From Xanthomonas sp. GPE 39 (GTDB lineage Bacteria; Pseudomonadota; Gammaproteobacteria; Xanthomonadales; Xanthomonadaceae), in the NCBI RefSeq assembly GCF_000963005.1, contig NZ_JZHZ01000007.1:1488567-1552566 (forward strand): DNA of 64,000 nucleotides, read 5' to 3'. The notes below the pieces were generated by a model. That model saw nothing but the letters and a program-made list of their open reading frames with translations. It did not search any database and was not told the DNA's origin. The position numbers and the translations under genes are program-made. Below, piece by piece: positions 53,237 to 64,000 of the stretch (positions are counted from its first letter, which is position 1; every line of letters begins with the position of its first letter).

Positions 53237-54426
53237 CGGTTGGTGTCCTCGTGTGTTGCAGTCGCCCGCTGCGCCAGACGGCGCTCCAGCGGGGCATCGG
53301 TGGTGGCGATCACGGCCCCGCCTAGGCACTCTTCGCCCTGGTACAGCACCAGGGATTGTCCCGGCGTCACGGCCCGTTGCGGACGCTCGAAGCGTACCGT
53401 CAGGGTGCCATCGTCGCTGACTTCGACCATGCACGGTTCGTCGGCCTGCCGGTAGCGGGTTTGCGCACGACATGCGAAATGCCGCGCTGGTGGCGCGCCG
53501 GCAATCCAATGCGCGTTTTCCGAGCGCAGTTGCGTGGCCATCAGATGGGGGCTGTCGCGGTCCTGGTCGACGTACAGCACATTGCGCGCCACATCTTTGC
53601 CGATCACGTACCACGGCGCTGCGGCCCGACCGCGCACACCGCCGATGTTCAGGCCTTCGCGCTGGCCCAGGGTGAAATAGAACACGCCGGGGTGCTCGGC
53701 CACGATGTGCTCGTGCGGGTCGCGGATCTCTCCGCGCCGGGCCGGCAGGTAGCGGCTCAGGAATGTGCGGAAGTCGCGTTCGCCGATGAAACAGATGCCA
53801 GTGGAGTCCTTCTTGGCGTGGGTCGGCAAACCCGCTTGGCGGGCGATGCGTCGCACCTGTTCCTTGGGCAGCTCGCCTACAGGGAAGAGGGTCGCAGCGA
53901 GTTGCGCCTGGCCCAGCTGGTGCAGGAAATAGCTTTGGTCCTTGTTGCGATCCAGCCCGCGCAGCAGCCGCCAACGACGATCAGTAAATGTCACCCGCGC
54001 ATAGTGGCCTGTCGCGATGCGCTCGGCGCCAAGGTCGCGTGCCGCGTCCAGGAAATGCTTGAATTTGACCTCGCGATTACACAGCACGTCCGGATTGGGA
54101 GTGCGCCCGGCGGCGTATTCGGCCAGGAAGTGCGCGAATACGCCTTGCCAGTACTCCTTTGAGAAGTCGCGAAAATGGAATGGAATGCCGAGCATGCCGC
54201 AGACCGCCACCGCATCGCGTCGGTCGGTCTCGGCGCGGCATGCGCTCGCTTTCGGTTTCCCGCTTTCGGCGTCGCTCGCTCCTTCTTGCGCATCGACGCT
54301 GCCGTCGTCGGCCCAGTTCTGCATGAACAGTCCGGACACCGCGTGCCCCTGTTGCACCAGTTGCCAAGCCGCGACCGACGAATCCACCCCTCCTGAGACG
54401 CCGACCATGATGTGTGGTGCGCTCAT
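53233..54426 (-). CDS. mnmA: tRNA-specific 2-thiouridylase MnmA
   Basis: Makes the 2-thio group of s2U34 in tRNAs for Glu, Gln and Lys. The 397-residue protein shows the PP-loop [14 protein letters not shown] at residues 8-21, the first catalytic Cys in [13 protein letters not shown] and the second in [12 protein letters not shown], and a C-terminal beta-barrel. ATG 54426 was chosen because the PP-loop follows at the usual distance and it overlaps the nudJ stop; the 41 upstream codons belong to the nudJ region. Confidence 0.97.
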   Translation of the reverse strand: MSAPHIMVGVSGGVDSSVAAWQLVQQGHAVSGLFMQNWADDGSVDAQEGASDAESGKPKASACRAETDRRDAVAVCGMLGIPFHFRDFSKEYWQGVFAHFLAEYAAGRTPNPDVLCNREVKFKHFLDAARDLGAERIATGHYARVTFTDRRWRLLRGLDRNKDQSYFLHQLGQAQLAATLFPVGELPKEQVRRIARQAGLPTHAKKDSTGICFIGERDFRTFLSRYLPARRGEIRDPHEHIVAEHPGVFYFTLGQREGLNIGGVRGRAAAPWYVIGKDVARNVLYVDQDRDSPHLMATQLRSENAHWIAGAPPARHFACRAQTRYRQADEPCMVEVSDDGTLTVRFERPQRAVTPGQSLVLYQGEECLGGAVIATTDAPLERRLAQRATATHEDTNR

Positions 54427-54884
54427 GCCAACTGTCGCACCAGGTCTAGTGGGTAGCGTTGCCCTGCAAGGAAATCGGCCACGGTCTGCCACACCAACGG
54501 ACTGCGCCAGCGCGGTTGGGCGCTCTGCAACTCGGCCGGAGTCATCCAAAGCGCGCGCACGATACCGGTATCCAGCGGCCTGTGCGGGTGGTGTTCCAGC
54601 GGATCGGCAGCAAACGCGAAGCGTAGGTAATGGCGGCCGTTATCAGCCTTCCATTGGTAGGCACCGATAAATGCGCTGGGGCGTACCTGCCAGCCGGTTT
54701 CTTCCAGCGTCTCGCGCACAGCGGCCTCCACCAGGCTCTCGTCTGGCTCCAGATGACCCGCAGGTTGGTTCAGTACCAACGCGCCGCCAATGGCTTCTTC
54801 CACCTGCAGCAGGCGGCCATCGTGCGCCACGATGGTCGCCACGGTCACATCCGGCTGCCAGTGGGACGCTGCCAGTGTCGTCAC
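54423..54884 (-). CDS. nudJ: Nudix phosphatase NudJ
   Basis: The 153-residue Nudix hydrolase has the Nudix box [23 protein letters not shown] at about residues 37-59, read as G-x5-E-x7-RE-x2-EE-x-G. NudJ acts on nucleoside triphosphates and thiamine pyrophosphate-type substrates in E. coli. GTG 54884 is taken as start because an AAGGA ribosome site lies about eight bases upstream and no ATG fits. It is the first gene of the nudJ-mnmA-hflD operon. Confidence 0.88.
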   Translation of the reverse strand: MTTLAASHWQPDVTVATIVAHDGRLLQVEEAIGGALVLNQPAGHLEPDESLVEAAVRETLEETGWQVRPSAFIGAYQWKADNGRHYLRFAFAADPLEHHPHRPLDTGIVRALWMTPAELQSAQPRWRSPLVWQTVADFLAGQRYPLDLVRQLA

Positions 54885-55025
54885 AACGCATCCTTGCGGT
54901 CGTTGAGTTCGGTATCCATCGCAATTGTCGAATGCATGCGAAGCGCCATCGGAGGGGAGAGAATTGTGCGGGCAGTGATGGCGATCGTCCAATCCGGCCG
55001 GACAGCGGGCGTATATAATTGCGCT

Positions 55026-55346
55026 ATGCCCCGTAAGAATTCCCCTGAGCACGACCATGGCGTCATGGTAGAGACCGGTAAGCCGGAGACTGCCCGCCCG
55101 CCGATGTACCAGGTGCTTTTGCTGAACGACGATTACACCCCGATGGAGTTCGTGGTGACCGTGTTACAGCAGTTTTTCGCCTTGGATCTTGAGCGCGCCA
55201 CCCAGGTGATGCTACATGTGCATACGCGCGGCCGCGGGGTGTGCGGCTTGTATACCCGTGAGGTGGCTGAATCCAAGGTGGCTCAGGTGAACGAGTTCTC
55301 GCGGATGAACCAGCACCCGCTGTTGTGTACGATGGAAAAAACCTGA
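55026..55346 (+). CDS. clpS: ATP-dependent Clp protease adaptor ClpS
   Basis: N-recognin adaptor of 106 residues that delivers N-degron substrates to ClpAP. Conserved parts are [17 protein letters not shown] (substrate pocket, residues ~28-44), [19 protein letters not shown] and the C-terminal HPLLCTMEK. It lies directly upstream of clpA and is divergent from nudJ, with 141 bases between starts. Confidence 0.97.
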   Translation: MPRKNSPEHDHGVMVETGKPETARPPMYQVLLLNDDYTPMEFVVTVLQQFFALDLERATQVMLHVHTRGRGVCGLYTREVAESKVAQVNEFSRMNQHPLLCTMEKT

Positions 55347-55473
55347 TAGTGCTAGGCGTATGTGATCGGCCTGCAAGGACTTACTAACGCTGTCTGAACA
55401 CACTGATCCGATACGGTTGTGGTAATTCGCAACTCAAGCCAAATATTGTCGGCAATAGACGTCGGAGTGAATC

Positions 55474-57759
55474 ATGTTCAGCAAAGATCTAGAGCAGACC
55501 ATCGGCCAGTGCTACAAGCGCGCCAGGGAAGCCCGTCACGAATTCATGACGGTCGAACACCTGCTACTGGCTTTGCTCGATAATCCCTCTGCGCAAGCTG
55601 TGCTCAAGGCATGTGGAGCGGACGTTGATCGCCTGCGCAACGATCTGGAACAAGCCATCGACGCCTCGGTGGCGCGGCTTGCCGAAGATGACGGTCGCGA
55701 TACCCAGCCGACGCTGGGATTCCAGCGGGTTCTGCAGCGTGCCGTCTACCACGTGCAGTCCTCCGGCAAGAAAGAAGTCACTGGCGCCAATGTGCTGGTT
55801 GCGATCTTCGGCGAGAAGGACTCGCATGCGGTGTATTTCCTGAACCAACAGGACATCACCCGGCTGGATATCGTCAATTACCTTTCCCACGGCATCGCCA
55901 AAATGGGCGAAGAGGGCGAACATGCTGCGCCATCCGTCGATGGAGAAGCCAGAAGCGAAGTGGGCGAGGGCGAGCCTAAAGGCGATGCGCTTGCCGAGTT
56001 CGCCACCAATCTGAACGAACAGGCGCGCAATGGTCGGATCGATCCTCTGGTCGGCCGTGCCGACGAGATCGAGCGCACCATCCAGGTGCTATGCCGCCGT
56101 CGCAAGAACAACCCGCTCTACGTGGGTGAGGCGGGTGTCGGTAAGACCGCGATCGCTGAAGGCTTGGCCAAGCGCATCGTCGAAGGCAGCGTGCCCGAGG
56201 TGCTGGCCGATGCGGTGATCTTTTCTCTGGACCTGGGCGCCCTGGTCGCCGGTACCAAGTACCGTGGCGATTTCGAAAAACGCCTCAAGGGAGTGTTGAG
56301 TGCGTTGAAGAAGGTGCCCAATGCGGTGCTGTTCATCGACGAAATCCACACCATCATCGGTGCTGGCTCGGCATCCGGCGGCACCATGGATGCCTCCAAC
56401 CTGATCAAGCCAGCGCTATCATCGGGCGAATTGCGTTGCATTGGCTCGACCACCTTTCAGGAATATCGCGGCATCTTCGAGAAGGACCGGGCGCTGGCTC
56501 GACGCTTCCAAAAGATCGACATCGTCGAGCCGACGGTGGGCGAAACCTTTGAAATTCTGCAAGGCCTCAAGCCCAAGTATGAGGCGCATCATGGCGTGAC
56601 CTACGCCGATGAAGCGCTGCAGGCAGCCGTTGACCTATCGGTCAAGCACATCGGCGACCGCTTGCTACCGGACAAGGCAATCGACGTGATCGATGAGGCC
56701 GGCGCGCGGCAGCGGCTGCTGCCGGAGGGTGAGCGCAAGGAATTGATCGACATCGAGGAGATCGAAACCATCGTCGCCAAGATGGCGCGGATCCCGGCCA
56801 AGCAGGTCAGCGCCACCGACAAGGACGTGCTGCAGCACCTGGAGCGCAACCTCAAGATGGTGATCTTCGGTCAGGACCCGGCCATCGAGACACTGGCGTC
56901 GTCGATCAAGTTGGCGCGTTCGGGCCTGAGCAATCCGGAGAAGCCGATTGGCAATTTCCTGTTTGCCGGTCCCACTGGCGTCGGCAAGACCGAGGTGACC
57001 AAGCAACTGGCGCTGCAGTTGGGGATCGAACTGGTGCGCTTCGACATGTCCGAGTACATGGAGCCGCATTCGATCAGCCGGCTGATCGGCGCTCCTCCAG
57101 GCTATGTCGGTTTCGACCAAGGGGGCCTGCTGACCGAGAAAATCGTCAAGACACCGCACTGCGTGCTGTTGCTGGACGAGGTGGAGAAGGCCCATCCGGA
57201 CATCTTCAACATCCTGTTGCAGGTCATGGACCGCGGCATGTTGACCGATACCAACGGACGCGAGGCCAACTTCAAGAACGTGATCCTGGTGATGACCACC
57301 AATGCCGGCGCGACCCAGGCCTCGCGGCGCTCGATCGGTTTCACTCAGCAGGATCACTCCACCGACGCGATGGAGATCATCCGCCGCAGCTTCACGCCGG
57401 AATTCCGCAATCGTCTGGACGCTGTTGTGCAGTTCGAAGCGCTGGCCTTCAACCACATCCTGCGCGTCGTCGATAAGTTTGTGATCGAACTAGAGATGCT
57501 GTTGCAGGAAAAGCATGTCTCCTTGTCGGCCACGCCAACCGCGCGCGACTGGCTGGCCCAGCACGGCTTCGACCCATTGATGGGGGCACGCCCGATGTCA
57601 CGCTTGATCCAGGACAAGATCAAGCGTCCATTGGCCGACGAGTTGCTGTTCGGCAAGCTGGTCAATGGCGGTCGTGTCACCATCGACGTTCGCGATGGCG
57701 AGCTGGTGGTGGACACACAGGCCGAGCCGGAGCGCCTGCTGCCGGCGACGGTGGACTGA
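55474..57759 (+). CDS. clpA: ATP-dependent Clp protease ATP-binding subunit ClpA
   Basis: The 761-residue AAA+ unfoldase has an N-terminal double-repeat domain (1-145), a first AAA domain with Walker A GEAGVGKTAI near 215 and Walker B VLFIDEIHTIIGAG, a second AAA domain with Walker A GPTGVGKTEV near 500, and GARPMSRLIQDKIKRPLADE at the C-terminal end. It supplies unfolded proteins to ClpP and works with ClpS encoded just upstream. A bidirectional terminator follows. Confidence 0.98.
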   Translation: MFSKDLEQTIGQCYKRAREARHEFMTVEHLLLALLDNPSAQAVLKACGADVDRLRNDLEQAIDASVARLAEDDGRDTQPTLGFQRVLQRAVYHVQSSGKKEVTGANVLVAIFGEKDSHAVYFLNQQDITRLDIVNYLSHGIAKMGEEGEHAAPSVDGEARSEVGEGEPKGDALAEFATNLNEQARNGRIDPLVGRADEIERTIQVLCRRRKNNPLYVGEAGVGKTAIAEGLAKRIVEGSVPEVLADAVIFSLDLGALVAGTKYRGDFEKRLKGVLSALKKVPNAVLFIDEIHTIIGAGSASGGTMDASNLIKPALSSGELRCIGSTTFQEYRGIFEKDRALARRFQKIDIVEPTVGETFEILQGLKPKYEAHHGVTYADEALQAAVDLSVKHIGDRLLPDKAIDVIDEAGARQRLLPEGERKELIDIEEIETIVAKMARIPAKQVSATDKDVLQHLERNLKMVIFGQDPAIETLASSIKLARSGLSNPEKPIGNFLFAGPTGVGKTEVTKQLALQLGIELVRFDMSEYMEPHSISRLIGAPPGYVGFDQGGLLTEKIVKTPHCVLLLDEVEKAHPDIFNILLQVMDRGMLTDTNGREANFKNVILVMTTNAGATQASRRSIGFTQQDHSTDAMEIIRRSFTPEFRNRLDAVVQFEALAFNHILRVVDKFVIELEMLLQEKHVSLSATPTARDWLAQHGFDPLMGARPMSRLIQDKIKRPLADELLFGKLVNGGRVTIDVRDGELVVDTQAEPERLLPATVD

Positions 57760-57840
57760 GGTCAAAGCTGCGCCAGCGACGACAGCAAATCCGTTGTCGC
57801 TGCGCTAGCTTCCCGGTTGGCGTGTGATGTCGCAGACGTG

Positions 57841-57865
57841 AAAAGGCGGCCGCCGGCCGCCTTTT
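57841..57865. terminator. Bidirectional intrinsic terminator between clpA and infA
   Basis: A 10-bp perfect stem AAAAGGCGGC / GCCGCCTTTT with a five-base loop. The A-run and T-run on its flanks make it work in both directions, serving convergent clpA (plus) and infA (minus). Confidence 0.95.
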
Positions 57866-57885
57866 CGCTATCCGCGCCGCAGGGA

Positions 57886-58104
57886 TTACTTCATGCGGTA
57901 GGTGATCCGACCCTTGGTCAGGTCGTAAGGCGTCATCTCGACCTTCACCCGGTCGCCGGTGAGGATGCGGATGTAATTCTTGCGCATGCGTCCGGAGATG
58001 TGGGCGATGATCTCGTGGCCGTTTTCCAGCTTGACCCGGAAGGTGGTGTTGGGCAGCGTCTCGCTGACGGTGCCTTCGAATTCGATGGAGTCGTCTTTCG
58101 ACAT
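57886..58104 (-). CDS. infA: Translation initiation factor IF-1
   Basis: The 72-residue S1-like OB-fold protein binds the ribosomal A site during initiation. The sequence is close to the bacterial consensus ([53 protein letters not shown]). ATG 58104 gives exactly the standard length. Confidence 0.98.
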   Translation of the reverse strand: MSKDDSIEFEGTVSETLPNTTFRVKLENGHEIIAHISGRMRKNYIRILTGDRVKVEMTPYDLTKGRITYRMK

Positions 58105-58197
58105 GTAATCCTGTGCGATTCGTGTGCGGCCAATGGCCTTAAGAGCGGGAATTCTACTCGCCCTGCTCGGGTCATGCAAAGTTTGCGTTAATCCCGC

Positions 58198-58935
58198 TCA
58201 GGCGCCGGCAATGTCTATCACTGCCAGATCCCCGAATCGCTGGGTCCACGATGCAGTTTCGGTGGATGCCGCGACGAGCGGCGCGATCTCGGCGAGAAAT
58301 CGCGCACGCGGCCATTTCTCGGCACCCAGGCTGAGTAGGTGCGGATTTTCCACTTGCGCATCGATCAGCGGCCAGCCCCATTCGTGCAGACGCATCGCCA
58401 GTGCCGCCAGGGCCACCTTGGAGCCACCGCTATGCGCACTGAACATGCTCTCGCCGAAGAACATGCGCCCGCGTGCCACCCCATAGAGACCACCGACCAG
58501 TGTAGTGCCATCGAAGACTTCCACCGAATGGGCATGTCCGTCACGGTGCAGGGTCACGTAAGCGTCGCGCATTTGCGTGGTGATCCAGGTGCCATCCTGG
58601 CCGGGCCGGGGTGTCTGCGCGCAGGCGTCGATCACCTGCGCAAAGGCGGTGTCGGCACGGACAACCCAGGGCGACTGCCGTAGCCAGCGACGCAAGCGCG
58701 AGGACAGCCGCACCCCGTCGCTGCGGAACACCGTGCGCGGATCAGGGCTCCACCACAGGATAGGTTGGCCGTCGGAGTACCAGGGGAAGATGCCGTGCGC
58801 ATAAGCGGCGAGCAGGCGTGTGGGGGTCAGGTCGCCACCGAGCGCGAGTAATCCGTCCGGATTGCGCAAGGCCCGTTCAGGTGGCGGGAACGGAGCGGTG
58901 GGGTCTGCTTCCAGTAGGACGGGAAGACGGGGCAC
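58198..58935 (-). CDS. aat: Leucyl/phenylalanyl-tRNA-protein transferase
   Basis: N-end rule enzyme of 245 residues that adds Leu or Phe to N-terminal Arg or Lys. Conserved parts: FPPPERALRNPDGLLALGGD, PWYSDGQPILWWSPDPR, and GGLYGVARGRMFFGESMFS. GTG 58935 gives the normal length; the frame runs further upstream without a start that fits. It acts in the same degradation route as ClpS/ClpA encoded nearby. Confidence 0.96.
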   Translation of the reverse strand: MPRLPVLLEADPTAPFPPPERALRNPDGLLALGGDLTPTRLLAAYAHGIFPWYSDGQPILWWSPDPRTVFRSDGVRLSSRLRRWLRQSPWVVRADTAFAQVIDACAQTPRPGQDGTWITTQMRDAYVTLHRDGHAHSVEVFDGTTLVGGLYGVARGRMFFGESMFSAHSGGSKVALAALAMRLHEWGWPLIDAQVENPHLLSLGAEKWPRARFLAEIAPLVAASTETASWTQRFGDLAVIDIAGA

Positions 58936-58958
58936 TGTGAGTAACCTGGATGACCGGC

Positions 58959-60083
58959 TCAGCCGTCGTGGCGAAATGGCGAGGAGCGCTGCAGCGCCTG
59001 TGCCTGTTCGTGTACCGCCGTGCGCTCCTGTGCACACCAGTCTGCCAAAGGCGCGCGGAATCCGGGATCGGCGATCCAGTGGCGGCTGCGAACCAGGCGC
59101 GGCAGAAAGCCACGGGCGATCTTGTGCTGCCCCTGTGCGCCGGGCTCGAAGCGGGTCAATCCCTCGCGCAAGCAGTAGTCGATGCCCTGGTAGTAGCAGG
59201 TCTCAAAGTGCAGGCCTGGTAGGGGCGCGCCGCCCCAATAACGGCCGTACAAGGTATCGCCGCCACGCAGGCAAATGGCTCCGGCCACTGCAATCCCTTC
59301 ATGAATTGCTAAAAATATCAAAAGTTTGCGAGGAATTTCTCGTGCAAGATGTGAGAAGAATTCGAGCGTCAGTGCCGGCGAGTTGCCATAGTCCTCGAAG
59401 GTACGCAGATAGAACCCATGCATCGCCTGCAGATCGGCGGCCGTGGCCTCGTCGCCATGCACGACGCGGAACTCGATCCCCGCGCGCTGCACCTTGGCCC
59501 GCTCCTGGCGGATATTCTTGCGGTGTTTGTGATCCATCGCGCCCAGGTAATCGTCGAATTCAGTCCAGCCGGCGTCGTTATGCCATTGATATTGCACGTC
59601 GTGACGTGCCAGCCAGTCCTCGCCGAACGCAGCGTCTTCCTCGGTGCAATGAAAATTCACGTGCGCCGAGGACAGGCCGCTGCTTTCGGTCAGGGCCTGT
59701 ATCGTCTCCAGCAGTTCCTGCCGCGTTAGTGCGTCGTTCGCCAACAGTCGTGGCCCGGTGACGGGCGAGTAAGGCACGGCGCACAGCCATTTGGGGAAAT
59801 AGTTCTGGCCATAGCGCGCGTAGGCGTGTGCCCAGGCATGGTCGAACACGAATTCGCCGTGCGAGTTGCTCTTCAGATAACCCGGCGCGGCGGCGACCAA
59901 GGTGTCCCCGTCCCAGAGGGTGAGATGCAGCGGACTCCAGCCCCAGTCCGGGCGCAGGCAGCCGTGCCGTTCCAGCCCTTCAAGGAATGCATGGGTGACG
60001 AACGGGTTGCGACCGTCGTGCAGTGCGTCCCAAGCGGCTGCAGGCACCGCGTCGAGCTGGCGTAACCAGCGCACCCGGCTCAT
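58959..60083 (-). CDS. FemAB/GNAT-like acetyltransferase (peptidogalycan biosynthesis family)
   Basis: The 374-residue protein of the GNAT-like family is annotated elsewhere as peptidogalycan biosynthesis protein (COG3146). Motifs: NPFVTHAFLEGLERHGCL, VFDHAWAHAYARYGQNYFPKW read in parts, KHRKNIRQERAKVQRAG, and ARGFLPRLVRSRHWIADP. The true reaction is not established. It lies between aat and trxB in the same orientation, as in other xanthomonads. Confidence 0.85.
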   Translation of the reverse strand: MSRVRWLRQLDAVPAAAWDALHDGRNPFVTHAFLEGLERHGCLRPDWGWSPLHLTLWDGDTLVAAAPGYLKSNSHGEFVFDHAWAHAYARYGQNYFPKWLCAVPYSPVTGPRLLANDALTRQELLETIQALTESSGLSSAHVNFHCTEEDAAFGEDWLARHDVQYQWHNDAGWTEFDDYLGAMDHKHRKNIRQERAKVQRAGIEFRVVHGDEATAADLQAMHGFYLRTFEDYGNSPALTLEFFSHLAREIPRKLLIFLAIHEGIAVAGAICLRGGDTLYGRYWGGAPLPGLHFETCYYQGIDYCLREGLTRFEPGAQGQHKIARGFLPRLVRSRHWIADPGFRAPLADWCAQERTAVHEQAQALQRSSPFRHDG

Positions 60084-60188
60084 GGCGATGGCCTGTGCGG
60101 CGGCTCTGCCCGCCGCAAGGGCAGGCAGATGCGGGTGCGCAGTAGTGCGGCAGGAGTCCGTCGCATTCGGCTAGCGCGTGGGGCTGAC

Positions 60189-61250
<1,062 letters not shown>

Positions 61251-61446
61251 TCAAGCTGTGCTGTGGAAACGCTGCGGCATGCAGTGCCATGACGCCAGCG
61301 CTTGCGTTCGCGTGCATGTTCGCCGATCCATGGCGGGCACATTGCTCTTGGTAGGGGAGCGTGACTCAGAGGGCTGCTGCTGAAATTCTGAGTAGAGTCG
61401 TTTACTATCAAGCACTAACGGTATATTTCTAAGGTCTGGTTATAGC

Positions 61447-63804
61447 GTGGCGAAGCAGGTTCCGGAACGCGGTAAATCCCAGGGCGGCAATGCGCCAGCA
61501 CGCAAGCAGGCCGCCGCTCCCAACCCGCGTCGGCAAAAGCTATGGCGCGATCTGGCACTGATCGCCATTGCGCCATTGTTGCTGTATCTGCTAGCCAGTC
61601 TGGCGACATATTCGGTAGCCGATCCAGGGTGGTCGCATACTGGCAGCGTGGTCGCGCCGGTCCACAACATGGGCGGTAGGTTCGGTGCCTGGATCGCCGA
61701 CATGCTGTTGCAACTGTTCGGCTATGTGGCGTTCCTGCTGCCAGTGGTGATCGGTGCGATTTCCTGGATCGCGCTGTTTGGGATGGACCGCGATGGCGAT
61801 GATGAGGCCGACCTGGGTCCCGCGTTACGCTTGGTCGGCATCGTCGGTTTGATGATCGCCGCGACCGGATTGCTACACCTGCGCTTATTCGCCGGCGATG
61901 TAGGCGTGGCTGGCGGCATCCTTGGCAAGCTGGTGGGCAATTCGCTGGCGGCGGGTTTCGGCGCGCTCGGCGCCAACCTGTTCGTGCTGGTTCTACTGCT
62001 GGTCTCGATCACCTTGGCCACCGGCCTGTCCTGGTTCGCCCTGATGGATCGCATCGGCAAAGCGGTGATGACGCTACCGGCGCTGGCCCGGCGTGGCACT
62101 CAGCAGGCCAACGAATGGCAGCAGACCCGCGCCATGCGCGAGGAACGCGAGGAAGTCCGCAAGGTCGATGCGGTGCAGCGTGCCAAGCGCGAGCCGGTCA
62201 AGATCGAGCCGCCACCGACGCCAGTGGTGGAGAAGAGCGACCGCGCCAAGCGCGAGCAGCAGATTCCCCTGTTCCATGGCACCGGCGGCGATGCGTCGGG
62301 CCTGCCGCCGCTGGCCTTGCTGGACGATCCCAAACCCCAGGCCAAGGGCTATTCCGAGGAGACTCTGGAAACCCTATCGCGGCAGATCGAGTTCAAGCTC
62401 AAGGACTTCCGTATCGACGCACAGGTGGTCGGCGCCTATCCGGGGCCAGTGATCACCCGCTTCGAGATCGAACCGGCGGCAGGGATCAAGGTCAGCCAGA
62501 TCAGCTCCCTGGATAAAGACATCGCCCGCGGCCTGTCGGTGAAGTCGGTCCGCGTGGTCGACGTGATTCCGGGCAAGTCGGTGATCGGCCTGGAAATTCC
62601 CAACGTCAGCCGCGAGATGATTTACCTCAGCGAGCTGTTGCGTTCCAAGGAATACGACAAATCGACCAGTCCGTTGACTTTGGCGCTGGGCAAGGACATC
62701 GCCGGGCGCCCGACCGTGGCGGATTTGGCGCGCATGCCGCATTTGCTGGTCGCCGGCACCACCGGCTCGGGCAAGTCGGTGGCGGTGAATGCGATGGTGC
62801 TGAGCCTGCTGTACAAGGCCTCGGCCAAGGAACTGCGGATGCTGATGATCGACCCGAAGATGCTCGAACTGAGCGTCTACCAGGGTATCCCGCACCTGCT
62901 GGCACCGGTGGTCACCGATATGAAGGAGGCCGCCAACGGCCTGCGCTGGTGCGTGGCGGAGATGGAGCGCCGCTACAAGCTGATGAGCGCGGTCGGGGTC
63001 CGCAACCTGGCCGGCTTCAATAAGAAGGTCAAGGATGCCGAGGAGGCTGGGCAACCGTTGATGGATCCGCTGTTCAAGCCCAATCCGGATCTTGCAGAGG
63101 CGCCACGGCCGCTGGACACGTTGCCGTTCATCGTCATTTTTATCGACGAATTCGCCGACATGATGATGATCGTCGGCAAAAAGGTCGAGGAGTTGATCGC
63201 GCGTCTGGCGCAGAAGGCGCGTGCCGCTGGCATCCATCTGATCCTGGCGACCCAGCGGCCATCGGTAGATGTGATTACCGGCCTGATTAAGGCCAATATC
63301 CCGACCCGGATTGCCTTCCAGGTCAGTTCCAAGATCGATTCGCGCACCATCCTCGACCAGTCCGGTGCCGAAACCCTGCTGGGCCATGGCGACATGTTGT
63401 ACCTGCCGCCTGGCACGGCGATGCCGGACCGCGTGCATGGCGCCTTCGTCAGTGACGAAGAGGTGCACCGGGTGGTCGAGCATCTCAAGGCCAGTGGCCC
63501 GGTCGACTATATCGAAGGCGTGCTCGACGAAGTCCAGATCATGGGCGACGGCACCGTGGTCGGCGCGACGGGCTTGCCCGAAAGCAGCGCAAGCGGTGGC
63601 GACGAATCCGATCCGCTGTACGACGAAGCGTTGCGCATCGTCACCGAGACCCGGCGCGCCTCGATCTCCGGCGTGCAGCGGCGGCTGAAGATCGGCTACA
63701 ACCGCGCTGCGCGGCTGATCGAGGCGATGGAAGCGGCCGGCGTGGTCAGCCCGCCCGAACATAACGGCGACCGCAGTGTGCTGGCGCCGCCGCCGCCGAA
63801 GTGA
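61447..63804 (+). CDS. ftsK: DNA translocase FtsK
   Basis: The 785-residue septal DNA pump coordinates chromosome segregation with division. The N-terminal part has about four to five transmembrane helices (to about residue 215), followed by a short charged linker, the alpha/beta motor with Walker [15 protein letters not shown] near 438-451 and Walker [14 protein letters not shown], and a gamma winged-helix domain at the C-terminus ([20 protein letters not shown]). The linker is much shorter than in E. coli FtsK, as usual for xanthomonads. GTG 61447 is the start (AKQVPERG). Confidence 0.96.
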   Translation: MAKQVPERGKSQGGNAPARKQAAAPNPRRQKLWRDLALIAIAPLLLYLLASLATYSVADPGWSHTGSVVAPVHNMGGRFGAWIADMLLQLFGYVAFLLPVVIGAISWIALFGMDRDGDDEADLGPALRLVGIVGLMIAATGLLHLRLFAGDVGVAGGILGKLVGNSLAAGFGALGANLFVLVLLLVSITLATGLSWFALMDRIGKAVMTLPALARRGTQQANEWQQTRAMREEREEVRKVDAVQRAKREPVKIEPPPTPVVEKSDRAKREQQIPLFHGTGGDASGLPPLALLDDPKPQAKGYSEETLETLSRQIEFKLKDFRIDAQVVGAYPGPVITRFEIEPAAGIKVSQISSLDKDIARGLSVKSVRVVDVIPGKSVIGLEIPNVSREMIYLSELLRSKEYDKSTSPLTLALGKDIAGRPTVADLARMPHLLVAGTTGSGKSVAVNAMVLSLLYKASAKELRMLMIDPKMLELSVYQGIPHLLAPVVTDMKEAANGLRWCVAEMERRYKLMSAVGVRNLAGFNKKVKDAEEAGQPLMDPLFKPNPDLAEAPRPLDTLPFIVIFIDEFADMMMIVGKKVEELIARLAQKARAAGIHLILATQRPSVDVITGLIKANIPTRIAFQVSSKIDSRTILDQSGAETLLGHGDMLYLPPGTAMPDRVHGAFVSDEEVHRVVEHLKASGPVDYIEGVLDEVQIMGDGTVVGATGLPESSASGGDESDPLYDEALRIVTETRRASISGVQRRLKIGYNRAARLIEAMEAAGVVSPPEHNGDRSVLAPPPPK

Positions 63805-63839
63805 ACCGCGCGGCGTTGTTCGCTAGGTCGTTTGGCGCC

Positions 63840-64000
63840 ATGAGGGCGTCTGCCAGCGCCTTGGTGGCCTTGTTGTCGTGCGCAGCATGGCTGCTTGTTG
63901 CCGGTGCTGCCGCTGCCGCTACGGTGCAGCCCGCGCCGAAAGCGCCCGTGACCAAGACCGTCAGTACCACGCCGGAAGTTGCCAATAACTACAGTTACGT
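63840..64000 (+). CDS. Start of a secreted protein gene (3' end beyond the window)
   Basis: Frame from ATG 63840 runs to the window end. It has a hydrophobic signal peptide (ASALVALLSCAAWLLVAGAAAAA) followed by a Pro/Lys/Thr-rich mature start. A GTG at 63801 overlapping the ftsK stop (GTGA) is an alternative start in the same frame. In related genomes the outer-membrane lipoprotein carrier lolA follows ftsK, but the visible N-terminus is too short and atypical to name it. Confidence 0.55.
   Translation, partial: MRASASALVALLSCAAWLLVAGAAAAATVQPAPKAPVTKTVSTTPEVANNYSY

Noticed and set aside
52622-53974. HflD extended to 450 residues
   Set aside because: The extra N-terminus lies within mnmA in another frame; the family starts at [10 protein letters not shown] (53236).
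62374-63762. Long open frame of 462 codons antisense to ftsK
   Set aside because: It mirrors the coding frame of a clear FtsK motor domain; composition is His/Arg/Asp-rich with no domain, as expected for a high-GC shadow.

Overview
The window is a chromosomal segment of a Xanthomonas-type gammaproteobacterium (Xanthomonadaceae). This is inferred from the gene order fliE / sugar island / fleQ / rpoN2 / PilZ / fliTSDC / flgLKJIHGFEDCB / cheV-flgA-flgM-flgN, from the fliC and RpoN2 proteins, and from the hflD-mnmA-nudJ-clpS-clpA-infA-aat-trxB-ftsK neighbourhood. The high but uneven GC content with many TTG leucine codons suggests an early-branching, X. albilineans-like lineage, but I cannot prove the species. 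I see no insertion sequence, prophage, CRISPR array, tRNA or rRNA.

Region 1 (1-4502, minus strand): fliI (truncated by the window edge), fliH, fliG, fliF and fliE, a tightly overlapping basal-body/export operon with a sigma-54 type promoter at 4541-4556.

Region 2 (4744-16255, minus): a ten-gene sugar island inserted between fliE and fleQ. In transcription order it encodes a DegT-type sugar aminotransferase, a dedicated acyl carrier protein, a KAS III, two short-chain dehydrogenases, a NeuD/PglD-like acyltransferase, a Rieske oxygenase, a second left-handed beta-helix acyltransferase, an FkbM methyltransferase and a 1174-residue multi-domain glycosyltransferase. A sigma-54 type promoter (16240-16255) heads it. 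My reading is a flagellin glycan pathway: an amino sugar is N-acylated with a purpose-made short acyl group, further modified, and transferred to flagellin.

Region 3 (16437-24914, minus): regulators (fleQ, a CheY-like regulator, rpoN2, a LuxR-type regulator, a PilZ protein) followed by fliT, fliS, fliD and fliC. FliA (sigma-28) type promoters precede fliS, fliD and fliC; fliC has two in tandem.

Region 4 (25653-38954): the rod/hook operon flgBCDEFGHIJKL (minus, sigma-54 type promoter at 36409-36424), cheV (minus, sigma-28 type promoter), and divergently flgA (plus, sigma-54 type), then flgM-flgN (plus, sigma-28 type).

Region 5 (39041-47147): a signalling block with two sensor histidine kinases, a degenerate GGDEF/EAL protein with a C-terminal receiver domain, and a large PAS-GGDEF-EAL protein.

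Region 6 (47148-52538): a long leader with several hairpins in front of a two-gene ABC transporter (duplicated permease plus ATPase with a C-terminal extension), a small hypothetical gene, and a membrane-anchored methyl-accepting protein with its own sigma-28 type promoter.

Region 7 (52622-64000): housekeeping genes hflD, mnmA, nudJ, clpS, clpA, infA, aat, a FemAB-like GNAT gene, trxB, ftsK and the start of a secreted protein gene.

Together the window holds most of a hierarchical flagellar regulon (RpoN2/FleQ early and middle genes, FliA late genes), the probable glycosylation machinery for its filament, and cyclic-di-GMP related proteins.
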